From assembly GCA_016784825.1 (NCBI GenBank), contig JADHTT010000026.1, forward strand, positions 1 through 8,306: a stretch of 8,306 nucleotides of DNA. Reading direction: 5' to 3'. The position numbers and the translations under genes were made by a program. Below, one piece after another: positions 1 to 6,447 of this stretch (the first letter of the stretch is position 1; every line of letters starts with the position of its first letter). This stretch comes from Campylobacterales bacterium (GTDB taxonomy: Bacteria > Campylobacterota > Campylobacteria > Campylobacterales > Arcobacteraceae). The notes under the pieces are model-generated. The model worked only from the letters and a program-made list of their open reading frames with translations, ran no database searches and had not been told where the DNA came from.

Positions 1-651
1 ATTCCAATAGGTGTCACATTTTCATTTTTGATTTCTGCACCACTTAATAATGAAATTGCTATTGCTTTACTATTTGGATTATATGGTTGGAAAATCACTG
101 CTATTTATATTGGATTTGGATTACTTGTAGCAATACTTGGAGGCTATCTTATTGGTCGAATGAAGATGGAAAAATATATTTTAATGGATGTTAAGCCTAT
201 GGAAGGTGAACTAGAAGAAGTTAAAATTACCTTATCGTTTAACGAGAGAATCAAAGAATCTTGGGACTACACAAAAGATATATTCAAAAAAATTTATATC
301 TATGTGCTGATTGGTGTTGGTATTGGAGCATTTATTCATGGATATGTACCAGCAGATTTTATAGCTACTTATACAGGTGGAGATAATTGGTATAGTGTAC
401 CTCTTGCAGTAATTATGGGAATACCTATGTATTCAAATGCAGCTGGAGTTATGCCACTAGTTGATGTACTTACTTCTAAAGGTATGCTTTTAGGAACAGC
501 ATTAGCATTTATGATGGCAGTAACAGCACTTAGTTTACCAGAAGCTATGATATTAAAAAGAATTTTACATACAAAACTAATAGCACTATTTTTTACCATA
601 GTTGGTATAGCAATTATATGTATTGGATATATATTCAATACAATTTTATAA
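1..651 (+). CDS. ArsP/DUF318-family permease (5' partial)
   Basis: This is the C-terminal 216 residues of an integral membrane permease of the ArsP_1/DUF318 (YraQ, SO_0444-like) family. The reading frame is open to base 1, so the true start is outside the window. The TTG at 28 lies inside the first visible membrane segment and is not a start. Two copies of the family's signature loop are seen: 'IPIGVTFSFLISAPLNNE' at the left edge, and 'GIPMYSNAAGVMPL' in the second half followed by 'LSLPEAMILKR'. About five hydrophobic segments remain, with a charged cytoplasmic loop between the halves (about bases 160-270). Members export metal(loid)s or organoarsenicals; Campylobacter ArsP exports trivalent methylarsenicals. 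The neighbours, a CxxC protein and an ArsR regulator, support a metal(loid) efflux role, but the substrate cannot be read from sequence. The family call is secure and the substrate is inference. Confidence 0.85.
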   Translation: MPIGVTFSFLISAPLNNEIAIALLFGLYGWKITAIYIGFGLLVAILGGYLIGRMKMEKYILMDVKPMEGELEEVKITLSFNERIKESWDYTKDIFKKIYIYVLIGVGIGAFIHGYVPADFIATYTGGDNWYSVPLAVIMGIPMYSNAAGVMPLVDVLTSKGMLLGTALAFMMAVTALSLPEAMILKRILHTKLIALFFTIVGIAIICIGYIFNTIL

Positions 652-664
652 AAAAGGATTAAAA

Positions 665-895
665 ATGAAAATAGAAATCTTAGGTACGGGATGTGCTAAA
701 TGTACAACACTAGAAGAAAATACAAAAGTAGCAATATCTAAAATTGGTGGATTTCATCAGGTTGTAAAAGTTGATGATATTATGAAAATTATGGAATATG
801 GAGTAGTAAGTACTCCAGGATTAGTAGTAGATGGTGTTGTAAAATCAACTGGTAAGCTATTAAATCCACTTGAAATAGAAGAGCTTCTAAAATAA
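665..895 (+). CDS. Small thioredoxin-fold redox-active disulfide protein
   Basis: This is a 76-residue cytoplasmic protein of the small thioredoxin/glutaredoxin-like family ('redox-active disulfide protein 2' type). It has a beta strand 'KIEILG', then the redox motif C10-A-K-C13, and a cis-proline loop 'VVSTPGLVVDG' with P51. There is no signal peptide. The ATG at 665 is chosen because AAGGA at 654-658 lies 6 nt before it. A longer reading from 623 would run into the permease gene and lacks family similarity. The gene starts 13 bp after the permease stop and ends 4 bp before the ArsR gene, so the three are probably co-transcribed. Such CxxC proteins are often encoded beside DUF318 permeases, and they may pass a thiol-bound metal(loid) or electrons to the transporter. 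That function is inference. Confidence 0.85.
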   Translation: MKIEILGTGCAKCTTLEENTKVAISKIGGFHQVVKVDDIMKIMEYGVVSTPGLVVDGVVKSTGKLLNPLEIEELLK

Positions 896-899
896 TATT

Positions 900-1172
900 A
901 TGAATATTTTCTTAAAAACTATTAGTTCCGTCAATGATACAACACGAATTAAGATATTAAACTTTATAAATAGTAAAGATGAGGTATGTGTTTGTGATAT
1001 TGAAAAAGAGTTCAATATGATTCAATCTCGTGTTTCTAGGCATTTGAAGATACTTAAAGAAGCAGGATTTTTAAGAGTAGATAGAAGAGGCAGATGGGCA
1101 TACTATAGTATACGATCTCCTCTTGATGAGTTTAGATTATCGTTACTAAAGGAGATAAGTTATTTAATATGA
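900..1172 (+). CDS. ArsR/SmtB-family metalloregulator
   Basis: This is a 90-residue winged-helix repressor. Family features in order are 'DTTRIKILNFI' (helix 1-2), 'EVCVCDIEKEF' with the metal-box cysteines C30 and C32, the recognition helix 'QSRVSRHLKILKEAGF' (about 42-57), and the wing 'VDRRGRWAYYSI'. The CVCD box is the As(III)/Sb(III) site of R773-type ArsR. The third cysteine of that type (three residues after the second) is absent here, so binding would use two cysteines or a different third ligand. The ATG follows the thioredoxin-like stop by only 4 bp with no clear Shine-Dalgarno, suggesting translational coupling. As the last gene of the operon it probably represses its own promoter left of the window. 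Its 3' end overlaps the convergent phosphatase gene by 13 bp. Confidence 0.88.
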   Translation: MNIFLKTISSVNDTTRIKILNFINSKDEVCVCDIEKEFNMIQSRVSRHLKILKEAGFLRVDRRGRWAYYSIRSPLDEFRLSLLKEISYLI

Positions 1173-1615
1173 TTAGAGTCTAAAAAATTTATGACACAAA
1201 CATTAATCATCTCATAAACTTTGTCAAACCCTTCAAACCCATCGTAAAAATATGGATCTGGAACATCATCTCCATTAAACCCAAAATTACCTAATAAAAG
1301 TGGCTTTTCACAACCCATATTTTTTAAATTTTGAATATTTGAATTATCTAAACCAATTACAAAATCATAATAGTCAAAATCTTCTTTTTTGACTTGTCTA
1401 GAGATTATATTAGTTATATCTATACCATTTTGAGAAGCTACTTTTATGGAGTTGTCACATGGGTGTTCACCAACATGCCAATCACCAGTTCCGGCTGAAT
1501 CTATTTCAAGATATAAATCATTTATCTTAGAATAATTTTCTGCAATCCCATGAGCTAATGGAGATCTGCAAATATTCCCAAGGCATACAAATAGTATTTT
1601 TATTTGATGCTCCAA
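1160..1615 (-). CDS. Low-molecular-weight protein tyrosine phosphatase
   Basis: This is a 151-residue, full-length LMW-PTP. The P-loop 'VCLGNICRSP' gives nucleophile C11 and R17 (CX5R). 'DSAGTGDWHVGEHP' follows at about 39-52, and the general acid lies in 'DPYF' (D120, P121, Y122). It is expected to dephosphorylate protein phosphotyrosine or small phosphoesters in the cytosol; the substrate is unknown. LMW-PTP-fold arsenate reductases are related, but the ArsC cysteine pair around residues 82-89 is missing (this stretch reads 'YYDFVIGL'), so a phosphatase is preferred despite the nearby arsR. The start is TTG at 1615, inside the end of pyrC (16-bp overlap). No ATG lies before the P-loop. A GGAG within codons 1-2 stands where a ribosome binding site for a later codon would be, so the exact start is less certain than the product. 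Confidence 0.88.
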   Translation of the reverse strand: MEHQIKILFVCLGNICRSPLAHGIAENYSKINDLYLEIDSAGTGDWHVGEHPCDNSIKVASQNGIDITNIISRQVKKEDFDYYDFVIGLDNSNIQNLKNMGCEKPLLLGNFGFNGDDVPDPYFYDGFEGFDKVYEMINVCVINFLDSNHIK

Positions 1616-2610
1616 GCTAAAGTTTGTCCAGCATACATAGGTACAACTGTTTCACCAAATCCATCATATGCTGAAGGTACTGTAAATTCTTTTTTCTCTA
1701 AAGTAATATCTTTTGATGTTCGTTTAATTCCATAAATATCACAAGCATTATCACATATGAATTTTTGAAGATTATCTAAGCAATTGTTCTTTTCAAACAG
1801 TTCTACAAGTACTTGTAAGGCAATTGGTGATGTAAATACACCAGCAGCACATCCACATGCTTCTTTTGCATGTTTTGGATGAGGGGCAGAATCGCTACCA
1901 AACATAATTTTTGGATGACCAGAAAGTGCAATTTGCTGTAATGCATCTCTATCCTCATATCTTTTTGCAATTGGCTTACAGAATAGATGAGGTTGAAGCA
2001 TACCACCAGCTACATCATCAAGTGTAATAAGAAGATGTTGTAGTGTAATAGTAGCATATAAGTTGTCATATTTTTGCACAAGTTCAACTGCATCTTTTGT
2101 AGTGATATGTTCCATAATAATTTTTAATTTTGGAAATGCTTTTGCCAATGCTTCATAAACAGACATAAACTCAGACTCTCTATCCATTACAAAACCATTT
2201 GTTTCTCCATGTACACATAGTGGAATATTTAAATCTGCCATTGCATTTAAAGTAGGTGCTAATGCAACTGTATCAATTGTTTCAACTCCACCTTCACTAT
2301 TTGTAGTAATACCAGCAGGATAAAGTTTTAGTGCTGTGATATTGTCTTTTACATCTTCTAAAAATTCTTTTGTATAAGGCTTAAAAAATAATGTCATCAT
2401 AGGATTAAAAGTTTTATCACTAACAGCATCCATAATTCTATTTTTGTATGCAATTACTGCCTCTTTTGTATCTACAGGTGGTACAAGGTTTGGCATAATA
2501 ATAGCACCTGTAAATGTATCAGATGTAAGGGGTGCTACTAATTTTAGCATATCGTTGTCTCTTAAATGCAAATGCATATCAAATGGTGATTTTAAAGTAA
2601 TAGTTTTCAT
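1600..2610 (-). CDS. pyrC: Dihydroorotase
   Basis: This is a 336-residue class II dihydroorotase, which reversibly cyclises N-carbamoyl-aspartate to dihydroorotate in pyrimidine synthesis. Metal and catalytic residues are visible: 'DMHLHLRD' (H13, H15, R17), the carboxylated lysine in 'ALKLYPAG' (K95), 'VHGE' (H134), 'MEHIT' (H168) and 'GSDSAPH' (D240). The length matches the E. coli-type monofunctional enzyme, and nothing is missing. The ATG at 2610 opens 'MKTITLKSPFD'. There is no Shine-Dalgarno in the 15 bases before it. Instead a TATAAT sits 6 nt upstream, so the mRNA may be leaderless. It is the first gene of a two-gene minus-strand operon with the phosphatase and diverges from the SurA-like gene. 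Confidence 0.97.
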   Translation of the reverse strand: MKTITLKSPFDMHLHLRDNDMLKLVAPLTSDTFTGAIIMPNLVPPVDTKEAVIAYKNRIMDAVSDKTFNPMMTLFFKPYTKEFLEDVKDNITALKLYPAGITTNSEGGVETIDTVALAPTLNAMADLNIPLCVHGETNGFVMDRESEFMSVYEALAKAFPKLKIIMEHITTKDAVELVQKYDNLYATITLQHLLITLDDVAGGMLQPHLFCKPIAKRYEDRDALQQIALSGHPKIMFGSDSAPHPKHAKEACGCAAGVFTSPIALQVLVELFEKNNCLDNLQKFICDNACDIYGIKRTSKDITLEKKEFTVPSAYDGFGETVVPMYAGQTLAWSIK

Positions 2611-2616
2611 AAAGCA

Positions 2617-2622
2617 ATTATA
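2617..2622 (-). promoter_or_regulatory. Candidate -10 box for pyrC (leaderless)
   Basis: A consensus TATAAT reads on the minus strand from 2622 to 2617, with only 6 bases between it and the pyrC ATG at 2610. Normal -10 to start-site spacing would put transcription initiation at or next to the A of the ATG. No ribosome binding site is present. No clear -35 box is seen, which is common in Campylobacterota. Confidence 0.5.
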
Positions 2623-2636
2623 TGATAAAATGACTT

Positions 2637-2642
2637 TATTAT
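2637..2642 (+). promoter_or_regulatory. Candidate -10 box for the SurA-like/gatB/gpsA operon
   Basis: TATTAT (followed by A) on the plus strand would start transcription near 2649, giving a leader of about 30 nt that contains the ribosome binding site TGAGGGA at 2664-2670. The pyrC -10 lies 14 bp away on the other strand, so each -10 falls in the other promoter's -35 region. An imperfectly spaced palindrome, CCCTTT-AAA-AAAGGG at 2644-2658, lies at the predicted transcript start. Confidence 0.35.
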
Positions 2643-2678
2643 ACCCTTTAAAAAAGGGAAAACTGAGGGATCAAAACC

Positions 2679-3500
2679 ATGAAAAAAATATTATTATCTA
2701 TGTTTTTTACAATTTAATTAGCTACTGATGGATTAGTAGATGCTATTGCATTAAAAGTAAACAATGATATCGTGACACTTGTAGATATAGATAGCAAGAT
2801 GCAAAGTTTAAATATAGATAAGCAAACAGCAGTAAACCTTATAGTTGATGATATGCTTTATGATCAAGAGCTTAAAAGACACTATATAGTTGTATCAGCA
2901 GATGAGATAGAACAGCGTATAGAAAATATAGCTAGTTCAAATAATATGAATATAGATCAATTTAAACAAGCTGTAAAAGCTCAAACAAATTATGATATTT
3001 TTGAAAATGATATTAAAACGAAATTATTAAAAGAAAAGTTATCTAAGAAAGTAGTAGCTGGCAATATTAGATATGCTACTGATGAAGATACTAAAATATA
3101 CTATGAAAATAATCAAAATCTTTTTAGTGTAGCTGCTAAAATAGATGTTGTGCAATATAGTTCTGCTAATCAAAATTTACTAGTACAAGTTACTGAAAAT
3201 CCAATGTTTGTCAATGAATCAATAGTAAGAACAAATGAAACAATAGATATGTCAAGTACAAATTCAAATATTAGGTACATATTAAATGGTATTGACAATG
3301 GTAAGTTTACAAAAATTTCACAAACTAATAATGGATTTATGATGTACTTTGTAAAAGAAAAAAAAGATATTACTATTTTAGAATTTGAAAAAGTAAAAGA
3401 TAAGATTTTCCAAATCATTATGCAAAATAGAGAAAATAAATATTTAAAAGATTATTTTAATCAGTTAAGATTAACAGCAGATATAGAAGTAGTAAGATAA
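2679..3500 (+). pseudogene. SurA-like periplasmic chaperone/PPIase, nonsense codon in signal peptide
   Basis: The reading frame begins at ATG 2679, with a strong ribosome binding site (GAGGGA, 2665-2670, 8 nt spacing). It gives 'MKKILLSMFFTI', then TAA at 2715-2717, then continues in the same frame as 'LATDGLVDAIALKVNNDIV' and on for over 250 codons without another stop. Basic residues, a hydrophobic core and a VDA cleavage-type end make the broken part a signal peptide, and 'IALKVNNDIVT' is the typical start of the mature SurA_N domain. The C-terminus ('FEKVKDKIFQIIMQNRENKYLKDYF') is also family-like. The role would be folding of outer-membrane proteins in the periplasm. One base change (for example TTA to TAA) explains the stop. 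Translation could restart at GTG 2772, but that product lacks the export signal and has no Shine-Dalgarno. The gene is co-directional with gatB, 12 bp downstream. It could be a recent pseudogene, a sequencing error or a read-through stop. Confidence 0.75.
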
Positions 3501-3512
3501 AGGAAACAATTA

Positions 3513-4940
3513 ATGTTTGAAACGATAATAGGTTTAGAAGTACACGCCCAGTTAAATACAAATAGTAAATTATGGTGTGATTGTGCTACAAGTTTTGGAG
3601 CAGAGGCTAATACAAATGTATGTCCAACTTGTTTAGGATTACCAGGAGCACTACCTGTACTAAATAAAGAAGCAGTTCATAAAGCTATTCAATTAGGAAC
3701 AGCAATAAATGCACCAATCAATAGAAAATCTATATTTAATAGAAAAAACTATTTTTATCCAGATTTACCAACAGGATATCAAATATCACAGTTTGAAGTA
3801 GCGGTTGTTGACAAGGGTGAGGTTGTTATTGATTTTGAAGATGGTTCACATAAAACTATTGGAGTAACTCGTGCACACCTAGAAAATGATGCAGGTAAAA
3901 ATACACATGCAGGTGACCATTCAAAAGTTGATTTAAATAGAGCAGGGACACCATTATTAGAAATTGTTTCAGAGCCAGATATGAGAAGTGCAGAAGAAGC
4001 AATTTTATACCTTAAAAAGCTACACTCTATTGTAAGATATATTGATATTAGTGATGCAAATATGCAAGAGGGATCATTTAGAGCTGATGTAAATATCTCT
4101 ATTAGACCAAAAGGTGAAGATAAACTTTATACAAGATGTGAAATCAAAAATATGAATAGTTTTAAATTTATTGAAAAAGCTATTAAGTATGAGGTTCAAA
4201 GACAAAGAGAAGCTTGGGAAGACGGTGTATATGATGAAGAGGTTGTCCAAGAAACTAGACTTTTTGATGTAAATACTGGTGAAACTAGATCTATGAGAGG
4301 TAAAGAAGATGCAGCTGATTATAGATATTTCCCAGATCCAGATTTATTACCATTGGTTGTAACAGATGAGATGATTGAAAAATATTCTAAAATTCCTGAG
4401 CTTCCAGATGCTAAAAAAGAGAGATTTGTAAAAGAATTTGGATTAAAAGAATATGATGCAGGTGTAATTTGTGCTAATAAAGAGATGGCATACTTTTTTG
4501 AAGATATGATGCATGCTGATATCAGTGGTAAGATGGCTACTACTTGGCTTACAGTTGAACTTCAAGCAAGGATTTCTGAAGCTGGCCTAAATATAACTAA
4601 TTCTCCTGTAAATGCAAATAAGTTAGCTACATTAGTAAAAGCTATTGAGTCAGGAGATATCTCTGGAAAAGCTGGTAAAGAAGTACTAGATTATCTTATG
4701 GAAAATGATGTCCAAGTAGATGAAGTTATTGAAAAACTTGGATTAAAGCAAGTATCTGATGATGGAGCTATTTTAGCAATTATCGATGAGATTATAGCTA
4801 ACAATGAAGATAAAGTAGAGCAATACAAAAGTGGTAAAGATAAACTATTTGGATTCTTTGTAGGACAAACTATGAAAGCTTCTAAAGGTTCAGCAAATCC
4901 TCAAGTTGTAAATAAACTACTTAAGCAGAGACTAGGCTAA
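3513..4940 (+). CDS. gatB: Asp/Glu-tRNA amidotransferase subunit B
   Basis: This is a 475-residue, full-length GatB. GatCAB converts mischarged Glu-tRNA(Gln) and/or Asp-tRNA(Asn) to the correct aminoacyl-tRNA, and GatB is the kinase/amidation and tRNA-binding subunit. Features in order are 'IGLEVHAQL' (H11), a zinc knuckle of C22, C24, C37 and C40 ('CDC' and 'CPTC'), '[14 protein letters not shown]' (about 80-93), '[11 protein letters not shown]' (E124), and '[16 protein letters not shown]' (E150). The helical/YqeY-type tail, about 325-475, ends '[16 protein letters not shown]'. ATG 3513 has AAGGA at 3500-3504. The gene lies between the SurA-like gene and gpsA in a tight run. gatA and gatC are not in the window. 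Confidence 0.97.
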   Translation: MFETIIGLEVHAQLNTNSKLWCDCATSFGAEANTNVCPTCLGLPGALPVLNKEAVHKAIQLGTAINAPINRKSIFNRKNYFYPDLPTGYQISQFEVAVVDKGEVVIDFEDGSHKTIGVTRAHLENDAGKNTHAGDHSKVDLNRAGTPLLEIVSEPDMRSAEEAILYLKKLHSIVRYIDISDANMQEGSFRADVNISIRPKGEDKLYTRCEIKNMNSFKFIEKAIKYEVQRQREAWEDGVYDEEVVQETRLFDVNTGETRSMRGKEDAADYRYFPDPDLLPLVVTDEMIEKYSKIPELPDAKKERFVKEFGLKEYDAGVICANKEMAYFFEDMMHADISGKMATTWLTVELQARISEAGLNITNSPVNANKLATLVKAIESGDISGKAGKEVLDYLMENDVQVDEVIEKLGLKQVSDDGAILAIIDEIIANNEDKVEQYKSGKDKLFGFFVGQTMKASKGSANPQVVNKLLKQRLG

Positions 4941-4944
4941 TCTT

Positions 4945-5835
4945 ATGAGTTCTATTTGTGTAATTGGTGCAGGAAAATGGGGACAAGCTCTTCACTATGC
5001 ACTAAATAAAGATCAAAAATGTTTAATTACAAGTAGAACAAAAAAAGATATCGAAAACTTTGTATCACTTGATGATGCTTTACAATGTGAATATCTTGTA
5101 ATTGCAATACCTGCTCAAAGCATAAGAGCTTGGTTAGAAGAAAACTTTAAATACAATGGTCAAAAAGTGTTAGTTGCAGCTAAAGGTATTGAAGCACATA
5201 CAGGTAAGTTTTTAAAAGAGATATATGAAGGATATGTACCACCTAAAAATTTAGGATTTATATCTGGTCCTTCATTTGCAGCTGAAGTAGTACAAGGTTT
5301 ACCAACAGCTTTGGTATTAAATTCAGATTCTCAAACTTTTTATAATGAATTCAGTCAACTTTTCCCATCATTTATTAAAACATATTATAGCGATGATGTA
5401 ATTGGTGCTGAGATTGCAGGAGCATATAAAAATGTACTAGCAATTGCAAGTGGTGTATGTGAAGGTCTTGAACTTGGAAACAATGCCAGAGCTAGTTTAA
5501 TATCACGAGGTTTAGTTGAGATGGCTAGATTTGGTAAATACTTTGGTGCAAAAGATGAGACATTTATAGGTCTTTCTGGAGCAGGAGATCTATTTTTAAC
5601 TGCTAGTAGCAAAATGAGTAGAAATTTTAGAGTTGGATTAGGTTTAGCTGCTGGAAAATCATTGGATGTTATTTTAGAAGAATTAGGTGAAGTAGCAGAA
5701 GGCGTTAAAACAAGTGAGGCTATATATAAGCTTACAAGAGAACATAATATATATACACCAATTGCTGACGAAGTTAAATTTATCTTAGATGGTAAACACC
5801 CAAAAGAATCACTAAAAGATTTATTGTCTAGTTAA
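4945..5835 (+). CDS. gpsA: Glycerol-3-phosphate dehydrogenase (NAD(P)+)
   Basis: This 296-residue enzyme reduces dihydroxyacetone phosphate to sn-glycerol-3-phosphate for phospholipid synthesis in the cytosol. The Rossmann motif is 'VIGAGKWGQAL' (8-13 GAGKWG, where most families have GAGSWG). It is followed by 'ISGPSFAAEV' (107-116), the catalytic lysine in 'GAYKNVLAIASG' (K162), 'NNARASLISRG' (179-189), 'GLSGAGDLFLT' (209-219) and 'AEGVKTS' (251-257). It is about 40 residues shorter than the E. coli enzyme. The missing stretch is the loop after the first beta-alpha unit, as in other Campylobacterota GpsA, so this is not a truncation. ATG 4945 follows gatB by 4 bp with TAGG 8 nt before it. 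The 3' end overlaps the convergent ybgC-like gene by 8 bp. Confidence 0.96.
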   Translation: MSSICVIGAGKWGQALHYALNKDQKCLITSRTKKDIENFVSLDDALQCEYLVIAIPAQSIRAWLEENFKYNGQKVLVAAKGIEAHTGKFLKEIYEGYVPPKNLGFISGPSFAAEVVQGLPTALVLNSDSQTFYNEFSQLFPSFIKTYYSDDVIGAEIAGAYKNVLAIASGVCEGLELGNNARASLISRGLVEMARFGKYFGAKDETFIGLSGAGDLFLTASSKMSRNFRVGLGLAAGKSLDVILEELGEVAEGVKTSEAIYKLTREHNIYTPIADEVKFILDGKHPKESLKDLLSS

Positions 5836-6193
5836 AAATATCTAAATAATCTTCAGGTATTTTAGATGGTTTACCATCTTTTAAAAATGCCAATTTGACT
5901 GTCATTTCAAATATAGTTTTATTGTTTTGATTTATTATAATATGTTTTAAAACTAGGGATGCTTTTTTTAATTCAACTAATGAAGTACTTACATCTAAAA
6001 TATCAGCAAAAATAGCAGAACTGATATAGTCAGCTTGAATTGACTTTACTACAAAAAATTGATTATCTAGGTGAGGCGATAAGCCTTTTTGAAAAAACAA
6101 TTCACTTCTAGCTCTCTCACAAAATTTTAGATAATTTGCATAATAAACTACACCACCGACATCTGTATCTTCGTAATAAACTCGTATGTTCAA
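5828..6193 (-). CDS. ybgC: YbgC/FadM-type acyl-CoA thioesterase (hotdog fold)
   Basis: This 121-residue hotdog thioesterase is related to YbgC, which hydrolyses acyl-CoA and is linked to the Tol-Pal/phospholipid system. The signature is 'RVYYEDTDVGGVVYYANYLKFCERAR' split as follows: 'YYEDTD' carries the catalytic aspartate (D11), and 'VYYANY' has Y18 where E. coli YbgC has histidine, a change seen in other family members. The start is TTG 6193, supported by AAAGGGA at 6200-6206 with 6 nt spacing; no ATG is available. The first codons are one copy of a direct repeat whose partner lies beyond the abiE genes. The present ribosome binding site and start therefore seem to have come with the inserted DNA, while an ATG at 8098 marks the probable former start. 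Function should be kept because all family motifs are intact. Confidence 0.9.
   Translation of the reverse strand: MNIRVYYEDTDVGGVVYYANYLKFCERARSELFFQKGLSPHLDNQFFVVKSIQADYISSAIFADILDVSTSLVELKKASLVLKHIIINQNNKTIFEMTVKLAFLKDGKPSKIPEDYLDIFN
6170..6187. repeat. Direct repeat, left copy (inside ybgC 5' end)
   Basis: TTCGTAATAAACTCGTAT on the plus strand. It differs from the copy at 8075-8092 at one position (A versus C). On the minus strand it encodes codons 3-8 of ybgC. Weaker identity continues a few bases on both sides, including the start-codon position (TTG here, ATG there). Confidence 0.85.
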
Positions 6194-6350
6194 GCTCTAT
6201 CCCTTTGTTTATAACACTTTAACAGCTACTTAATTTTTTACGGACACAAAAATTATTGAAACTGAAAGTTATTCTTCTAAATTTATATCGTTATTGTACA
6301 GAAAATTAACATGATTTATGATGAGTTTAATATAAGAGTATTCTTTGTGT
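6194..6350. other. AT-rich intergenic leader region of ybgC
   Basis: No credible gene is seen between the mini-ORF and ybgC. Possible minus-strand -10 boxes for ybgC are TATAAA at 6282-6287 and an extended TGTTATAAA at 6208-6216. The latter would start transcription inside the ribosome binding site (6200-6206) and is less likely. No GC-rich hairpin with a T-tract is visible, so the abiE transcript may run on into ybgC. Confidence 0.4.
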
Positions 6351-6440
6351 TTACTTGTTGGTTTCTAAAATCTCATTTTCAAGTTGTGTTCTTTGAGATT
6401 CTAAAAATTGCAGTTTTTGATGGAGTTCTTGAAGTATCAT
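6351..6440 (-). CDS. 29-residue coiled-coil mini-ORF after abiEii
   Basis: This ATG-TAA ORF begins 7 bp after the abiEii stop. Residues L3, L6, L10, L13, R17, L20 and I24 fall on a strict 3-4 heptad spacing, so the peptide 'MILQELHQKL...' would form an amphipathic coiled coil with one arginine in the core. A weak AGG lies 10 nt before the ATG. It could be a small protein co-expressed with the toxin-antitoxin pair, the remnant 5' end of a gene cut off when the cassette formed, or chance. I do not recognise a family. Confidence 0.3.
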   Translation of the reverse strand: MILQELHQKLQFLESQRTQLENEILETNK

Positions 6441-6447
6441 GGCAAAA

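Noticed and set aside
1160..1615. Phosphatase as an arsenate reductase (ArsC) of the neighbouring arsR operon
   Set aside because: It is on the opposite strand and lacks the ArsC cysteine pair around residues 82-89. It has the DPYF general-acid motif of LMW-PTPs and is coupled to pyrC.
2444..2728. Plus-strand ORF across the pyrC start and the SurA-like gene start
   Set aside because: It is mostly antisense to pyrC and out of frame with the SurA-like gene, with no protein-like features.
2772..3500. SurA-like protein starting at GTG 2772
   Set aside because: The same frame continues upstream through a signal peptide to an ATG with a good ribosome binding site, broken only by one TAA. GTG 2772 is an internal codon of the mature domain with no Shine-Dalgarno.
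6170..6187. The direct repeat as a coincidence of coding sequence
   Set aside because: 17 of 18 identical bases with four CG dinucleotide positions preserved in a very AT-rich background, the same orientation, an aligned start codon and exact flanking of the accessory genes make chance unlikely.
6170..6187. The repeat as a Xer/dif or tyrosine-recombinase core site
   Set aside because: It has no inverted arms; it holds TACGA twice in direct orientation. It does not resemble the Campylobacterota dif sites I know, and no integrase is in the window.
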